Notes: a model not told the origin generated them from the letters alone. A stretch of DNA of 32,991 nt from Nocardia kruczakiae NBRC 101016 (GCF_001612965.1 NZ_BDBL01000012.1:1-32991); one strand, 5' to 3'; counted from the first letter of the stretch, positions 9,452 to 17,533 are shown. Numbers and translations are program-made.

Positions 9452-10960
9452 CTAGTTCTGCGGTTGCTGCGCCGACTGGTCCTGCTTGGAACGCACCAGC
9501 TGCTTGGCCGGGTTCGGGTCCGGCGCCACACCGTCGTGGGCCACCATGGCCTCCTGGCGGCCGAGCGTGGGACCGGCGGCGAGCAGGCCGACGATCTGAT
9601 ACGGCGCGAGTTCGGGCTTGGCCTTCTCGGCGTCCATCCCCAGGGCCTTCTGCGCGGCGGCGTCCTTGATGCCGTAGCGCACCCCGGTGTCGGCGACGAA
9701 GAACATGCTGTCGCGGCGCTGGCTGTCGGCCTCGATACCGGTGGTCTGGACGAAGAATCCGGATCCGGGCGTGGAGTAGAAGGCGTCCACGTTCGGACCC
9801 GAACCGTCGGCCTGGGCCAGCGGCGTGGTCTGCGCACTGTCCGGAATCGGCAGCGAATGTCCGTTCAGCACAGCCAATTCCGCGCGCTTGCTGCCGTCGG
9901 CCTTGTCGGCGGCGCCGGACAGCGGCTTCCACGACATGCATTCGATCGGCTGGTCCTTCGAATCGACGATGGCCGGCGCGGTCGTCGGATACTGCTGCAC
10001 CGGAAGGTCGTTCGAGGGCGGCGCCTGGGTGCTGTCGTACTGGCTGATCTCGGGATTCTCCGAAGCCGTGGGGTTGGAGTTGCGAATGATGTCGGCGGTC
10101 AGCGGCGAGATGGGCTGCAAACCGTCGTGCAGGACCACGTAATACTGATCCTTGGTGTCGACATGCACCACATCGCCGATGCGGTGATTGTTCAGTGAAT
10201 ACGCCGGGGTGCCACCGGGGTCGACGATTTTCGGCGGCGTAATGGGCAGGACCTCGGGCACCGCGTTCAGCAGACCGGCACTGATCGGACGTGGAGTCAT
10301 CCCGCGGATTTTCAGCGCCTCGGTCACTTTCGGATCGTTCATATCGACCCGCGCGCGCTGATTGTCGTAGATCAGATAGGCCGCGTCGCGCCCCTGCACC
10401 AGCAGCGCCTTACCCGAGTCCAGCTTGGTGGCCTTGGAACCCAGCGACGGATCGCCGGCGAGCACCGTCGTGGTCAGGTCGCGGCTGCCGTCGTTCTTCA
10501 GCTCGTCGCAGATCGACCAGGCGCGTCCTTTGCCGCTGCCGTCGAAGTTCAGCGAGGACGGCGCACCCGGAATGCCGATCAGCGCCCCGCGCGGCTTCTT
10601 CGCGAGCTCGGATTCCTTGATGGACACCGCTTTTGCCGGTTCGCCGACCGCGAGTCGCGCGGACGCCAGATTCAACGACGGGTGCACGACACCGTCGATG
10701 ACGGCGTAGACCGCGCCGGAATCCTTGCCCAGCAGGATCTTGTTGTCGCCGATCGACCCCTGCGGCCGCAGCAGCGCGAGCACACCGCAGCCGGCCAGCG
10801 CGACGACACCCAGTACCAGTCCCGCGGCATAGGCACGCGACTGCGAGCGCATCGGATCGTGCAGCATCCGCACGTCCCGGCGTACCAGGGCGTGCTCCAT
10901 TCGCCTGACCAGGAAGCGATAGCCGCTCACCTGCCAGCGCGTAGTGGGCTTTGAAGGCAT
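9452..10960 (-). CDS. eccB: EccB, periplasm-facing core component of type VII secretion
   Basis: 502-residue ESX membrane-complex protein. A short cytosolic N-terminus opens with the family signature PSKPTTRWQVSGYRFLVRRM, followed by one transmembrane helix near residues 45-65 (AYAAGLVLGVVALAGCGVLA). The rest is a large outer domain beginning QGSIGDNKILLGKDSGAVYA, which in known structures is built of repeated R-domains around the pore and contacts MycP. The start is the ATG at 10960-10958, with GGGAGGAC directly upstream; a longer frame to 11275 crosses the eccE start and is rejected. It is divergent from eccE across 113 bp. Orientation opposite to eccD-mycP is the same as in M. tuberculosis ESX-4. 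Confidence 0.96.
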   Translation of the reverse strand: MPSKPTTRWQVSGYRFLVRRMEHALVRRDVRMLHDPMRSQSRAYAAGLVLGVVALAGCGVLALLRPQGSIGDNKILLGKDSGAVYAVIDGVVHPSLNLASARLAVGEPAKAVSIKESELAKKPRGALIGIPGAPSSLNFDGSGKGRAWSICDELKNDGSRDLTTTVLAGDPSLGSKATKLDSGKALLVQGRDAAYLIYDNQRARVDMNDPKVTEALKIRGMTPRPISAGLLNAVPEVLPITPPKIVDPGGTPAYSLNNHRIGDVVHVDTKDQYYVVLHDGLQPISPLTADIIRNSNPTASENPEISQYDSTQAPPSNDLPVQQYPTTAPAIVDSKDQPIECMSWKPLSGAADKADGSKRAELAVLNGHSLPIPDSAQTTPLAQADGSGPNVDAFYSTPGSGFFVQTTGIEADSQRRDSMFFVADTGVRYGIKDAAAQKALGMDAEKAKPELAPYQIVGLLAAGPTLGRQEAMVAHDGVAPDPNPAKQLVRSKQDQSAQQPQN

Positions 10961-11003
10961 GAGTCCTCCCCCGAACAGTGCTCGCGTTCGCCCAACACAG
11001 TAC

Positions 11004-11027
11004 AGTTCAGCAGGACTGAAGTTCAGC
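11004..11027. repeat. Direct and inverted repeats between divergent eccB and eccE
   Basis: AGTTCAGC occurs twice, at 11004-11011 and 11020-11027, 16 bp apart. Between them CTGAA (11016-11020) forms inverted pairs with TTCAG on both sides (11006-11010 and 11022-11026). The element lies centrally in the 113-bp gap between the eccB and eccE starts, where an operator for both genes could sit. No regulator is identified. Confidence 0.5.
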
Positions 11028-11073
11028 TCGGCCATCGATGAATCGGCCGACACCGGGTACTTGGGGGACGACG

Positions 11074-12750
11074 ATGGCCGAATCCAGCGGCACCAACAGC
11101 CGCCCGCTCCTCGGACGGATCTCGCTGCCGAATCTGCTGGCCGCACAGTTACTGGGGCTGGTCGTCGGGCTCGTCGTGCTCGCGGTCGGCGTACCCGGCT
11201 GGTACGCACTGGGTGCGGCGGTCGTGGCCGGCCTGGTGCTGCTCGTCCCGATCGGCAAGCGCACCATCGCCTCATGGATCGCCACGATGTGGCGCTACGT
11301 CACCCGCCAGGACTACGACCTCGGCGATACCGTCGATTTCCGTGGCCCGGACGGTCGTTCGCTCGGTCTGTACTGGGAGGGCAGCCGCGTGGTCGCCGTC
11401 GTCGAGGTGCTGCCGCCCAAGGGCGGTCTGACCCGGATCGACCGCAACACCGTGCACGCCTCGCATCTGCTGCCGCTGCCCGAGCTGGCACAGTGCCTGA
11501 GCCAGCACGACATCCTGCTGTCCGGTATCGACATCATCAGCCACGGCCACCGCAGCCGCTCCGGCACGCCCGCGGGTCCGATCTACGAATCGCTGCTCGG
11601 CCCGCTGCCCGCGACGGCTCACCGAACCGTCTGGCTCGCAATCAGTTTCGACGCACTGGCCTGTCCGGAGGCCGCGGCGCGACGCGGCGGCGGTACCGAG
11701 GGCGCGGGCCGGGCGGTCACCATCGCGACCCAGCGCATCGTGCGCGCCCTCGAGGACGCCGACTGCGCGTCCCGCGTGCTCACCGCGCCCGAGATCCGCA
11801 AGGCCGTGTGGCAGATCAGCGCCGGGGTCGACCCGCGGGCGCTCACCCACCGCTGGCGCTACGCGGAACTGGGCAACAGCGTGAACATCGGCGCGGCGGT
11901 CGATCCCAAGCAGCTGGGCTCGGATCTGCTGGCACAGCTGTGGGTCGCGCCGTCGCGGGGCACCACGGTCGCGGTCCGGCTGCGGCCGGGAAGTTCGCCC
12001 GAGACGGTGAACATCGGCGCGGCCTGGCGATTGACCGCCCGGGAGCTGCCGGAGAAGACCAAGCGCAAGGGCATGGTGTCGCTGAGCGGCCGGCATCGCC
12101 AGAGCCTGCTCGCCCACCTGCCGATCGCGATCCCAGGCGTGGACGACACCGTCCCGATGAGCCAGTACCCGATCGACGTCGTCGGCGTCCTGCATCTGCC
12201 CTCGTCGGGCTGCGGTCAGCTGATCGGCTCCGACGAGGACGGTAACGGCGTCGCGGTTCGCCTTGTCGGACAGGGCATTTCGACCGTCTACGTGGCGGGC
12301 GAGCTGTATCTGGCGCAGCAGCTGGTGTTCCGGGCGCTGGCCGTCGGTGAGCGCATCCTCATCCGTACCGATCGCCCGCACGCGTGGGAGCAGCTGGTCA
12401 CCACCATCGGCAATCCCGAGCGGCTCACCATCGCGGTGGAAACCCATCAGAGCGACGCCGGATTCACCGCGGCCGTGGTCGACGGCGTCCTCGCCCCCGC
12501 ACCGCACGCCGGCGTGACCACGATCTACGTCACCGGCGATCCGATGGGCTGGCCGGCCACCAACCCGGATCTGTCCATCCACCAGCCGGGCGCGATCGGC
12601 AACCATGTGGTGATGCGGACCGGAACCACCCAGGTCGATCTGACGCTGGTCTCGATTCCCCGGGAAACGACCTACATCGGCAGTCCACGGGGCCGTCGCC
12701 CGATGCCGCAGCAGGATCCCCGGCAGCGAATGGCGCAGGCGCACAACTAG
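11074..12750 (+). CDS. eccE: EccE, type VII secretion membrane-complex component
   Basis: 558-residue EccE-family protein, the peripheral subunit of the ESX membrane complex. Two N-terminal transmembrane helices (about residues 21-39 and 43-60, GLVVGLVVLAVGVPGWYALG region) precede a cytosolic domain with the expected charged start KRTIASWIATMWRYVTRQ. The remaining ~480 residues are soluble. The ATG at 11074 is chosen because GGGGGACGACG directly precedes it; the in-frame ATG at 11038 would add 12 residues. The gene is divergent from eccB and convergent with the FMN reductase gene. M. tuberculosis ESX-4 lacks eccE, whereas ESX-4 of M. abscessus and other actinobacteria has one. Family call is moderately strong because EccE proteins diverge a lot. 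Confidence 0.88.
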   Translation: MAESSGTNSRPLLGRISLPNLLAAQLLGLVVGLVVLAVGVPGWYALGAAVVAGLVLLVPIGKRTIASWIATMWRYVTRQDYDLGDTVDFRGPDGRSLGLYWEGSRVVAVVEVLPPKGGLTRIDRNTVHASHLLPLPELAQCLSQHDILLSGIDIISHGHRSRSGTPAGPIYESLLGPLPATAHRTVWLAISFDALACPEAAARRGGGTEGAGRAVTIATQRIVRALEDADCASRVLTAPEIRKAVWQISAGVDPRALTHRWRYAELGNSVNIGAAVDPKQLGSDLLAQLWVAPSRGTTVAVRLRPGSSPETVNIGAAWRLTARELPEKTKRKGMVSLSGRHRQSLLAHLPIAIPGVDDTVPMSQYPIDVVGVLHLPSSGCGQLIGSDEDGNGVAVRLVGQGISTVYVAGELYLAQQLVFRALAVGERILIRTDRPHAWEQLVTTIGNPERLTIAVETHQSDAGFTAAVVDGVLAPAPHAGVTTIYVTGDPMGWPATNPDLSIHQPGAIGNHVVMRTGTTQVDLTLVSIPRETTYIGSPRGRRPMPQQDPRQRMAQAHN

Positions 12751-12803
12751 TTTCGCCGGACACCTCGACCGGCACACGGACCGGCGGGCGCGCCGGAACC
12801 CGC

Positions 12804-13364
12804 TCAGCCCGGATAGGGATCCGTTCTGCGCGCCGTGCGCAGATGGCGTGCCCACCACGCCCATTGCCGTAGGAGCCGCTGCGCGGCGTCGACCGCGGCG
12901 CCGTCCGCGGTGTTACCGTCCGCGTCGAATTTGCGTTTGGCCTCGTGGAAACTCACGCTCTCGCGCAGTGAGACCATGTGGATTTCCGCGACCACCTGGC
13001 GCAACTGCTCGATCGCTCGCAGGCCGCCCGACAGTCCGCCGTAACCGACGAATCCGATGGGTTTGGCCCGCCACTCGCGTTTGGCGCTGTCGAGCGCCGT
13101 CTTCAGCGAGGCGGGATAGCCGTGGTTGTACTCGGAGGTCACCGCGATGAATCCGTCCGCGGCGCCGATCCGCTCCCGGAAGGCCTCGACCTGCGGCGTC
13201 GTCGTCAGGTCGGTGGGCAGCGGGGTGTGTGCCAGATCGATGACGCCGACGTCGAGGCCGGGTTCGGCGCGGGCCGTGCGGAGAAACCAGTCCGCCACCA
13301 CGGGCGCGAATCGGCCGGGCCGCACACTGGCGACGATGACCTCCAACCGCAGCGGATCGTCCAT
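12804..13364 (-). CDS. NAD(P)H-dependent FMN reductase, flavodoxin fold
   Basis: 186-residue cytosolic protein of the NADPH-dependent FMN reductase family (azoreductase/chromate reductase relatives). The FMN phosphate loop is ASVRPGRFAPVVADW near the N-terminus, and the signature SEYNHGYPASLKTALD lies at about residues 76-91, followed by the second flavin loop GYGGLSGGLRAIEQLR. Such enzymes reduce free or bound FMN, quinones or azo compounds with NAD(P)H; the actual substrate is unknown. ATG at 13364 is the first in-frame start, and length fits the family. It is convergent with eccE (53-bp gap) and divergent from the next gene, so it is likely a single-gene transcript. Confidence 0.92.
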   Translation of the reverse strand: MDDPLRLEVIVASVRPGRFAPVVADWFLRTARAEPGLDVGVIDLAHTPLPTDLTTTPQVEAFRERIGAADGFIAVTSEYNHGYPASLKTALDSAKREWRAKPIGFVGYGGLSGGLRAIEQLRQVVAEIHMVSLRESVSFHEAKRKFDADGNTADGAAVDAAQRLLRQWAWWARHLRTARRTDPYPG

Positions 13365-13526
13365 GGCGTCAGCCTAGTCGGCGCCCCCTCGCCACCCCGA
13401 CGGCCTGCTCGCCGAGCGTGCCTGCGGCACCGATACCCTGTGGCCCGGGCGAAAAATCTTCGAGCGCCATATCGGACGGCTGTGACCGACCGGGCACCGC
13501 GGATCGATCAGAAGGGGGCGAAACTC

Positions 13527-14519
13527 GTGATTCTCGGACATTGGTTGCTGATCGAAACACTGGACGTTCCGCCCACCTGGTCGGTGCTCGCCGTCGATAC
13601 CGCACCGCGGCGGTGGAAGTCGTTGGCCCGCACCCTGCCCTCCCGGCTGATGCCGATCCTCACCACCGCCGCCGCGAGCGGTGAGACCGTCGAGCGGCAG
13701 TTGCCGAAATCCCGTCACGCCTGGTCCGGCTACCGCGCCCGCGCGATCGCGCTGACCGGGCCCGACGACCGGGTACACGCGGTGCAGATGTGGGTGGGTC
13801 CGGGCGACCCACCCGCGCCGCCGCCGGTCGCCACCCATCTGCTCGACGCCCGCACCCGGCGCACGGAAGTGCGGTCGGCGGGTCTGGGCCCGGCATTCGA
13901 CCGCAAGCGCAGCGTCTGGATCGGGGCCGAATCCTTCGAACATGTCGAGCGTTTCGACGATGCCTTGGACCTGGCCGCGATCGTGGCACGCGCCGCGCCC
14001 GGCTCGCGCTGGTGCGGCGACATCTGCGTGCGCACGCCGGACGGGCTGCGCACGTTGATGATGGCGACGCGCAACTCCGCCGCCGATCCCTACCTGTGGC
14101 GCGGCATTCTGGCCGATGTCACCGAAAGCGTTCCGCCCCAGCCCAAGTCCTTCGAGGCGGCGACGGTGGACACGCTGGTCGGCCGCAATCCGGGAATGTA
14201 TCTGGCGGTGGTCGACACCGAGCGAGTCCGGGTGATCCGGTGGATCAGCCCGCCGGTGCCGGGGCTCGACTGGTCCGGCGGCACCGACGAACGCACGCTG
14301 CCACATCCCGGCGACCGGGAGCGAATCATCGCCGCGCGCACGGCGATCCGGGCCGGCGCACCGTCGTGGACGCTGCCGAATCTGCGGCTGGCGGATAAGG
14401 CCGGGGGGTGGATCACCGTGGACGTGGAGGTCTCACCGCTCCCCCACGGTCCGGACGGAACCGGCACTCCGCATTTCGCGCTCGCCCGGATCGATCTGCG
14501 CGAGGCCGGTGCCCCGTAG
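13527..14519 (+). CDS. Actinobacterial protein of unknown function, possible DUF5593/GAF-PAS-like
   Basis: 330-residue soluble protein with no signal peptide or membrane segment. GTG at 13527 (MILGHWLLIETL) is chosen because GAAGGGGG lies 9 nt upstream; the open frame extends further upstream without a better start. The N-terminal part (WSVLAVDTAPRRWKSLARTL) and the C-terminal part (MYLAVVDTERVRVIRWISPP, then WTLPNLRL) look like sensory-domain folds. I recall similar Mycobacterium/Rhodococcus proteins described as GAF- or DUF5593-containing, but this is memory, not a search. Repeated Trp-rich beta strands support a PAS/GAF-type ligand-binding role. It stands alone between divergent and convergent neighbours, so context gives no function. 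Confidence 0.8.
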   Translation: MILGHWLLIETLDVPPTWSVLAVDTAPRRWKSLARTLPSRLMPILTTAAASGETVERQLPKSRHAWSGYRARAIALTGPDDRVHAVQMWVGPGDPPAPPPVATHLLDARTRRTEVRSAGLGPAFDRKRSVWIGAESFEHVERFDDALDLAAIVARAAPGSRWCGDICVRTPDGLRTLMMATRNSAADPYLWRGILADVTESVPPQPKSFEAATVDTLVGRNPGMYLAVVDTERVRVIRWISPPVPGLDWSGGTDERTLPHPGDRERIIAARTAIRAGAPSWTLPNLRLADKAGGWITVDVEVSPLPHGPDGTGTPHFALARIDLREAGAP

Positions 14520-14547
14520 CGTTCGATGCGGTGCGCCGGTCGATGCG

Positions 14548-15357
14548 TCAGGGCAATTCGAACGGCAGCGCCACCCCGGCGTGCACCGTGCAGTGTTCGC
14601 AGGTCTCGGTACCTTCGACACCGGCGACCGCGCGGCGCACCAAGGTCTTGAACGGCACCAGGTTGCGCTCGAATTCGGCGAAGACGGCGGCCGCGCTGAC
14701 GCCCTCCCCGGCCTCCAGGCCCGCATCGAGGTCGGTCACCAAAGCGATGGCGGCATAACACATTTCGAGTTCGCGAGCGAGCACGGCTTCCGGATATCCG
14801 GTCATGTTCACCAGTTCCCACCCCTGTCCGGCGAACCAGCGGCTCTCGGCCCGGGTGGAGAAGCGCGGGCCCTGCACCACGACCATGGTGGCGGCCGATT
14901 GCATGGGCAGTTCGGGCACCGCCGCCCGCGTCGCGACCGCGCGCAGGTCGGCGCAGTACGGATCGGCGAAGGAGACGTGGATACCGCCGTTGTCGAAGTA
15001 GGTCTGCGCACGGCCGGAGGTCCGGTCCACCAGTTGGTCGGGAACGGCCACGGTGCCCGGCCCCCAGTCCGCCCGCAGGCTACCCACCGCACACGGCGCG
15101 AAGATCCGCCGCACGCCGATCGCCCGCAGCGCCCACATATTGGCCTGATACGGCACCGTGTGCGGGGAGTACTCGTGCTTGCGCCCGTGCCGCGGCAGGA
15201 AGGCGACCTGGCGGCCCTCGACCTCTCCGACCGTGATCGGCGCGCTCGGCACACCATAGGGTGTCTCGATCTCGAGGGTGGTCGCGTCGTCGCCGAAGAA
15301 ATCGTAGAAGCCGCTACCGCCGATGATGGCCAGCGCGGGGCGGGGATCCGAACTCAT
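14548..15357 (-). CDS. mtnP: S-methyl-5'-thioadenosine phosphorylase (MTAP family)
   Basis: 269-residue cytosolic purine nucleoside phosphorylase of the MTAP subfamily. It cleaves 5'-methylthioadenosine with phosphate to adenine and methylthioribose-1-phosphate in methionine salvage. Motifs in order: IIGGSGFYDFF at the start (phosphate loop), FLPRHGRKHEYSPH, a QANMWALRAIGV helix, VVVQGPRFSTRAESRW, NMTGYPEAVLARELEMCYA (base and ribose site), and VTDLDAG carrying the Asp residues that select 6-aminopurines. ATG at 15357 (MSSDPRP) is preferred over 15411, whose extra residues are Ala-rich and unlike the family. The gene is divergent from csoR across 132 bp. No other salvage genes are adjacent. 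Some homologues prefer other nucleosides, so substrate is likely rather than certain. Confidence 0.9.
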   Translation of the reverse strand: MSSDPRPALAIIGGSGFYDFFGDDATTLEIETPYGVPSAPITVGEVEGRQVAFLPRHGRKHEYSPHTVPYQANMWALRAIGVRRIFAPCAVGSLRADWGPGTVAVPDQLVDRTSGRAQTYFDNGGIHVSFADPYCADLRAVATRAAVPELPMQSAATMVVVQGPRFSTRAESRWFAGQGWELVNMTGYPEAVLARELEMCYAAIALVTDLDAGLEAGEGVSAAAVFAEFERNLVPFKTLVRRAVAGVEGTETCEHCTVHAGVALPFELP

Positions 15358-15426
15358 ACCCGCAATTCTCGCGTACGCCGCGGCGGCGGCCCCCGCCGCC
15401 TCACCCCGCACCGGCTACCCTGACAG

Positions 15427-15457
15427 TACCCCTCGGATAATGTACCCTAGGGGGGTA
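15427..15457. promoter_or_regulatory. CsoR-type operator and promoter upstream of csoR
   Basis: An imperfect palindrome TACCCTAGGGGGGTA lies at 15443-15457, with an extra half-site TACCCC at 15427-15432, 16 bp upstream. This resembles the C-tract/G-tract operators of copper-sensing CsoR proteins. A -10-like GATAAT sits between them at 15436-15441, so a bound repressor would cover the promoter and start point. It precedes the csoR GTG by 33 nt, which suggests autoregulation. Confidence 0.65.
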
Positions 15458-15489
15458 TGAACCACCAGGGCGGGAGCGAGGAACAGCCG

Positions 15490-15840
15490 GTGAGCGAGGA
15501 TCAGATCAACACGGTTCGAACGGCCGAGGCGGCCGCGCAGCCCGAGCACGACCACGCCACCCACGGCTACATCACCGCCAAGGACGACTACCTCAAGCGG
15601 CTGCGCCGGATCGAGGGGCAGGCGCGCGGCCTGCAGCGCATGGTCGAAGAGGAGAAGTACTGCATCGACATCCTCACCCAGGTTTCGGCCATGACGAAAG
15701 CCCTGCAGGCGGTGGCCATGGGCCTGCTGGAGGACCACATCAGTCACTGCGTGGTCGATGCCGCGGTCCAGGGCGGCCCCGAGGCCGAGGCCAAGATCAA
15801 GGAGGCCACCGACGCCATCGCGCGGTTGGTCCGCTCCTGA
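15490..15840 (+). CDS. csoR: CsoR-family copper-sensing transcriptional repressor
   Basis: 116-residue all-helical DUF156-family repressor that leaves DNA on binding Cu(I). The metal ligands follow the C-H-C pattern of M. tuberculosis CsoR: Cys58 in EEKYCIDIL, then His83 and Cys87 in EDHISHC. The DNA-contact helix is KRLRRIEGQARGLQRM. The N-terminus is His-rich (HDHATH), which may tune metal binding. GTG at 15490 is chosen because GAGGAA lies 7 nt upstream and because the in-frame ATG at 15457 overlaps the operator palindrome and has no spaced ribosome-binding site. The gene stands alone: no copper ATPase or chaperone follows, as the next gene is convergent. Targets elsewhere in the genome are likely. 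Copper is inferred from the ligand pattern. Confidence 0.92.
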   Translation: MSEDQINTVRTAEAAAQPEHDHATHGYITAKDDYLKRLRRIEGQARGLQRMVEEEKYCIDILTQVSAMTKALQAVAMGLLEDHISHCVVDAAVQGGPEAEAKIKEATDAIARLVRS

Positions 15841-15854
15841 GCGGCGGCGGGATT

Positions 15855-15896
15855 CCTCGCGACCGCCGCTGACCTCGGCCGCGGCGGTTCGCGAGG
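15855..15896. terminator. Bidirectional terminator hairpin between csoR and the LLM gene
   Basis: Left arm CCTCGCGACCGCCGC (15855-15869) pairs with the right arm at 15881-15896 with a single bulged base and an 11-nt loop. It fills the 63-bp gap between two convergent genes. No T-run follows, which is usual in high-GC actinobacteria. Confidence 0.75.
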
Positions 15897-15903
15897 GAGA
15901 CGA

Positions 15904-16749
15904 TCAGACTCGCGCGGCGAGCGCCGGGGCCAGCGCGCGCAGCACCCCGATGTGGTCCTCGTCGGTGACCTGGATGGCCACCTGATCGGCACCGGCCTTC
16001 AGGTGTTCGACCAACGCGTCGGCGATCTGCTCGGCCGAGCCGTGCAGTGCCAGCGCGTCGATCAGCCGGTCGCTGCCGGGCGGCGTCAGGTCCTCGTCGC
16101 CGAAGCCGAGCCGGCGCAGATTCGCCACGTAATTGCGGAGGTTCAGGTAGAACTCCGTGCGCGGGCGAGCGGTCAGGCGCGCCTGGACCGGGTCGGTGCT
16201 GAACGAGATCTTGTGTTCGGGCACGAGCAGCGCATCCGGGCCCAGAATTTCGCGAGCCTGCCGGGTGTGTTCGGCGGTCACCAGGTACGGCAGCGCGCCC
16301 GCGGTGCGGTCGGCGGCCAGTTTCAGCACCCGCGGTCCGAGCGCCGCGAGGGCGAGCTGCTGCTTCGGGACGCCGTTGGCGTCGAGCACGTCGACATACT
16401 CGACGAGCGCGTCGTAGGGCTTGCGGAAATCCGAATCCTGCTCGGGGTGCCCGGCGCCGAAGCCCAGGATGAAGCGGCCCGGGAAGCGCCGGTCGATGCG
16501 GTGGAACGACTCGGCCACCTGTTCGGCGGGCGCGGACCAGATATTGACGATGCTGGTGCCGACCGTCAGCGTCTCGGTCTCCTCGAGCAGCGCCTCCACG
16601 GCCGGTAGATCCGCCGGGGGCGAGCCGCCCAGCCACAACGTGCTGTACCCGAGACCCTCCAGCTCACGAGCCTGCCCCGGTTCGAAGCCGGCGTAGTACC
16701 GCCAGACGCCGAATTTGCCGATATTCGTGGTTCGCGCACCCTCTGTCAT
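15904..16749 (-). CDS. LLM-class (luciferase-like) F420-dependent oxidoreductase
   Basis: 281-residue cytosolic TIM-barrel flavin/F420 oxidoreductase of the bacterial luciferase-like superfamily. Features seen: GKFGVWRYYAGFEPGQARELEGLGYSTLWLG (first strand and helix), TLTVGTSIVNIWSAPAEQVA (the conserved barrel strand), and FPGRFILGFGAGHPE (substrate/cofactor loop). The pattern matches the actinobacterial subgroup annotated as TIGR03620-type F420-dependent enzymes, by memory. The substrate is unknown. ATG at 16749 (MTEGARTT) is chosen; the longer frame to 16824 would enter the heat-shock promoter region. It is divergent from hsp20 and convergent with csoR. The CIRCE element lies 69 bp upstream of its start and could in principle affect it too. 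Confidence 0.9.
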   Translation of the reverse strand: MTEGARTTNIGKFGVWRYYAGFEPGQARELEGLGYSTLWLGGSPPADLPAVEALLEETETLTVGTSIVNIWSAPAEQVAESFHRIDRRFPGRFILGFGAGHPEQDSDFRKPYDALVEYVDVLDANGVPKQQLALAALGPRVLKLAADRTAGALPYLVTAEHTRQAREILGPDALLVPEHKISFSTDPVQARLTARPRTEFYLNLRNYVANLRRLGFGDEDLTPPGSDRLIDALALHGSAEQIADALVEHLKAGADQVAIQVTDEDHIGVLRALAPALAARV

Positions 16750-16817
16750 AGTCGTTGCGAACTCCGTTGCGCGGGCGACTATTCCGCCCGGCGCCGGAAA
16801 AATTCCCGTGGCACAAT

Positions 16818-16847
16818 CTGGCACTCACACGGTGAGAGTGCTAGATT
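16818..16847. promoter_or_regulatory. CIRCE (HrcA) operator overlapping the hsp20 promoter
   Basis: CTGGCACTC (16818-16826), a 9-nt spacer, and GAGTGCTAG (16836-16844) form the CIRCE architecture TTAGCACTC-N9-GAGTGCTAA with one mismatch between arms. A -10-like TAGATT at 16842-16847 overlaps the right arm, so HrcA binding would block the promoter. The hsp20 start is about 70 bp downstream. Confidence 0.8.
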
Positions 16848-16915
16848 TGGCATCGGACAGCTTCCGGCGCTCGCCGCCGAGGCGGGCGTCACCACTGGAT
16901 ATGGAGGTGATTCCT

Positions 16916-17365
16916 GTGCTGAGGTTCGACCCGTTCCACGACATCGACACCGTTGCCCGGCAGCTCCTGGGGGATGCCGCCGGAACCACACGCGCGCCGC
17001 GTTTCATGCCGATGGACCTGTTCAAGGCCGGTGACCACTACGTCCTCAACGCCGATCTCCCGGGTGTCGATCCCGGTTCGGTCGACGTGAGCGTGGACAA
17101 CGGCACCCTGACGCTGAAGGCCCAGCGCAGCCTGCCCGGTGACGAGCACGTGCAATGGATCGCGTCGGAACGATTCGCGGGAACGTACATGCGCCAGCTG
17201 TCGCTCGGCGAAGGCATCGATACCGACAACATCAGCGCCACCTACAACGACGGCGTGCTGTCGGTGACCCTGCCGATCGCCGAGAAGGCCAAGCCGCGGC
17301 GCATCGAGATCGGCGGCATGGGCCAGGGCCCGAAGACCATCGAGGCCGGCCGCTCCGAGAGCTGA
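16916..17365 (+). CDS. Small heat-shock protein, Hsp20/alpha-crystallin family
   Basis: 149-residue ATP-independent chaperone that holds unfolding proteins as oligomers in the cytosol. The N-terminal arm reads MLRFDPFHDIDTVARQLLGD. The alpha-crystallin domain spans about residues 33-130, with ADLPGVDPGSVDVSVDNGTL and the closing motif YNDGVLSVTLPIAEKAKPRRI, where the A-x-x-(D/N)-G-V-L and final V-x-L elements are clear. The start is the GTG at 16916, 5 nt after a perfect GGAGGTGA ribosome-binding site; an upstream in-frame ATG overlaps that site. Length and sequence resemble mycobacterial Acr/Hsp20 and Streptomyces Hsp18. The CIRCE element upstream predicts heat induction through HrcA. Confidence 0.94.
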   Translation: MLRFDPFHDIDTVARQLLGDAAGTTRAPRFMPMDLFKAGDHYVLNADLPGVDPGSVDVSVDNGTLTLKAQRSLPGDEHVQWIASERFAGTYMRQLSLGEGIDTDNISATYNDGVLSVTLPIAEKAKPRRIEIGGMGQGPKTIEAGRSES

Positions 17366-17533
17366 CCGGCCGCGACAAGGATGTGCCCGCGCCCATCGGC
17401 GACAGACACAGATGAGTGCGCAAGCCGCACAACACCATTCACCGGTGCAAGGTGGCCGGGTGCGCGGGCGGAACCGAGGTTCGTCGCAGCGCGAAGGAGG
17501 TGAGAAACGCACAACCCTCGAATAGCTACTCGT

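Noticed and set aside
15457..15489. Upstream ATG start for csoR
   Set aside because: It overlaps the operator palindrome and lacks a spaced ribosome-binding site; the GTG at 15490 has GAGGAA at the right distance.
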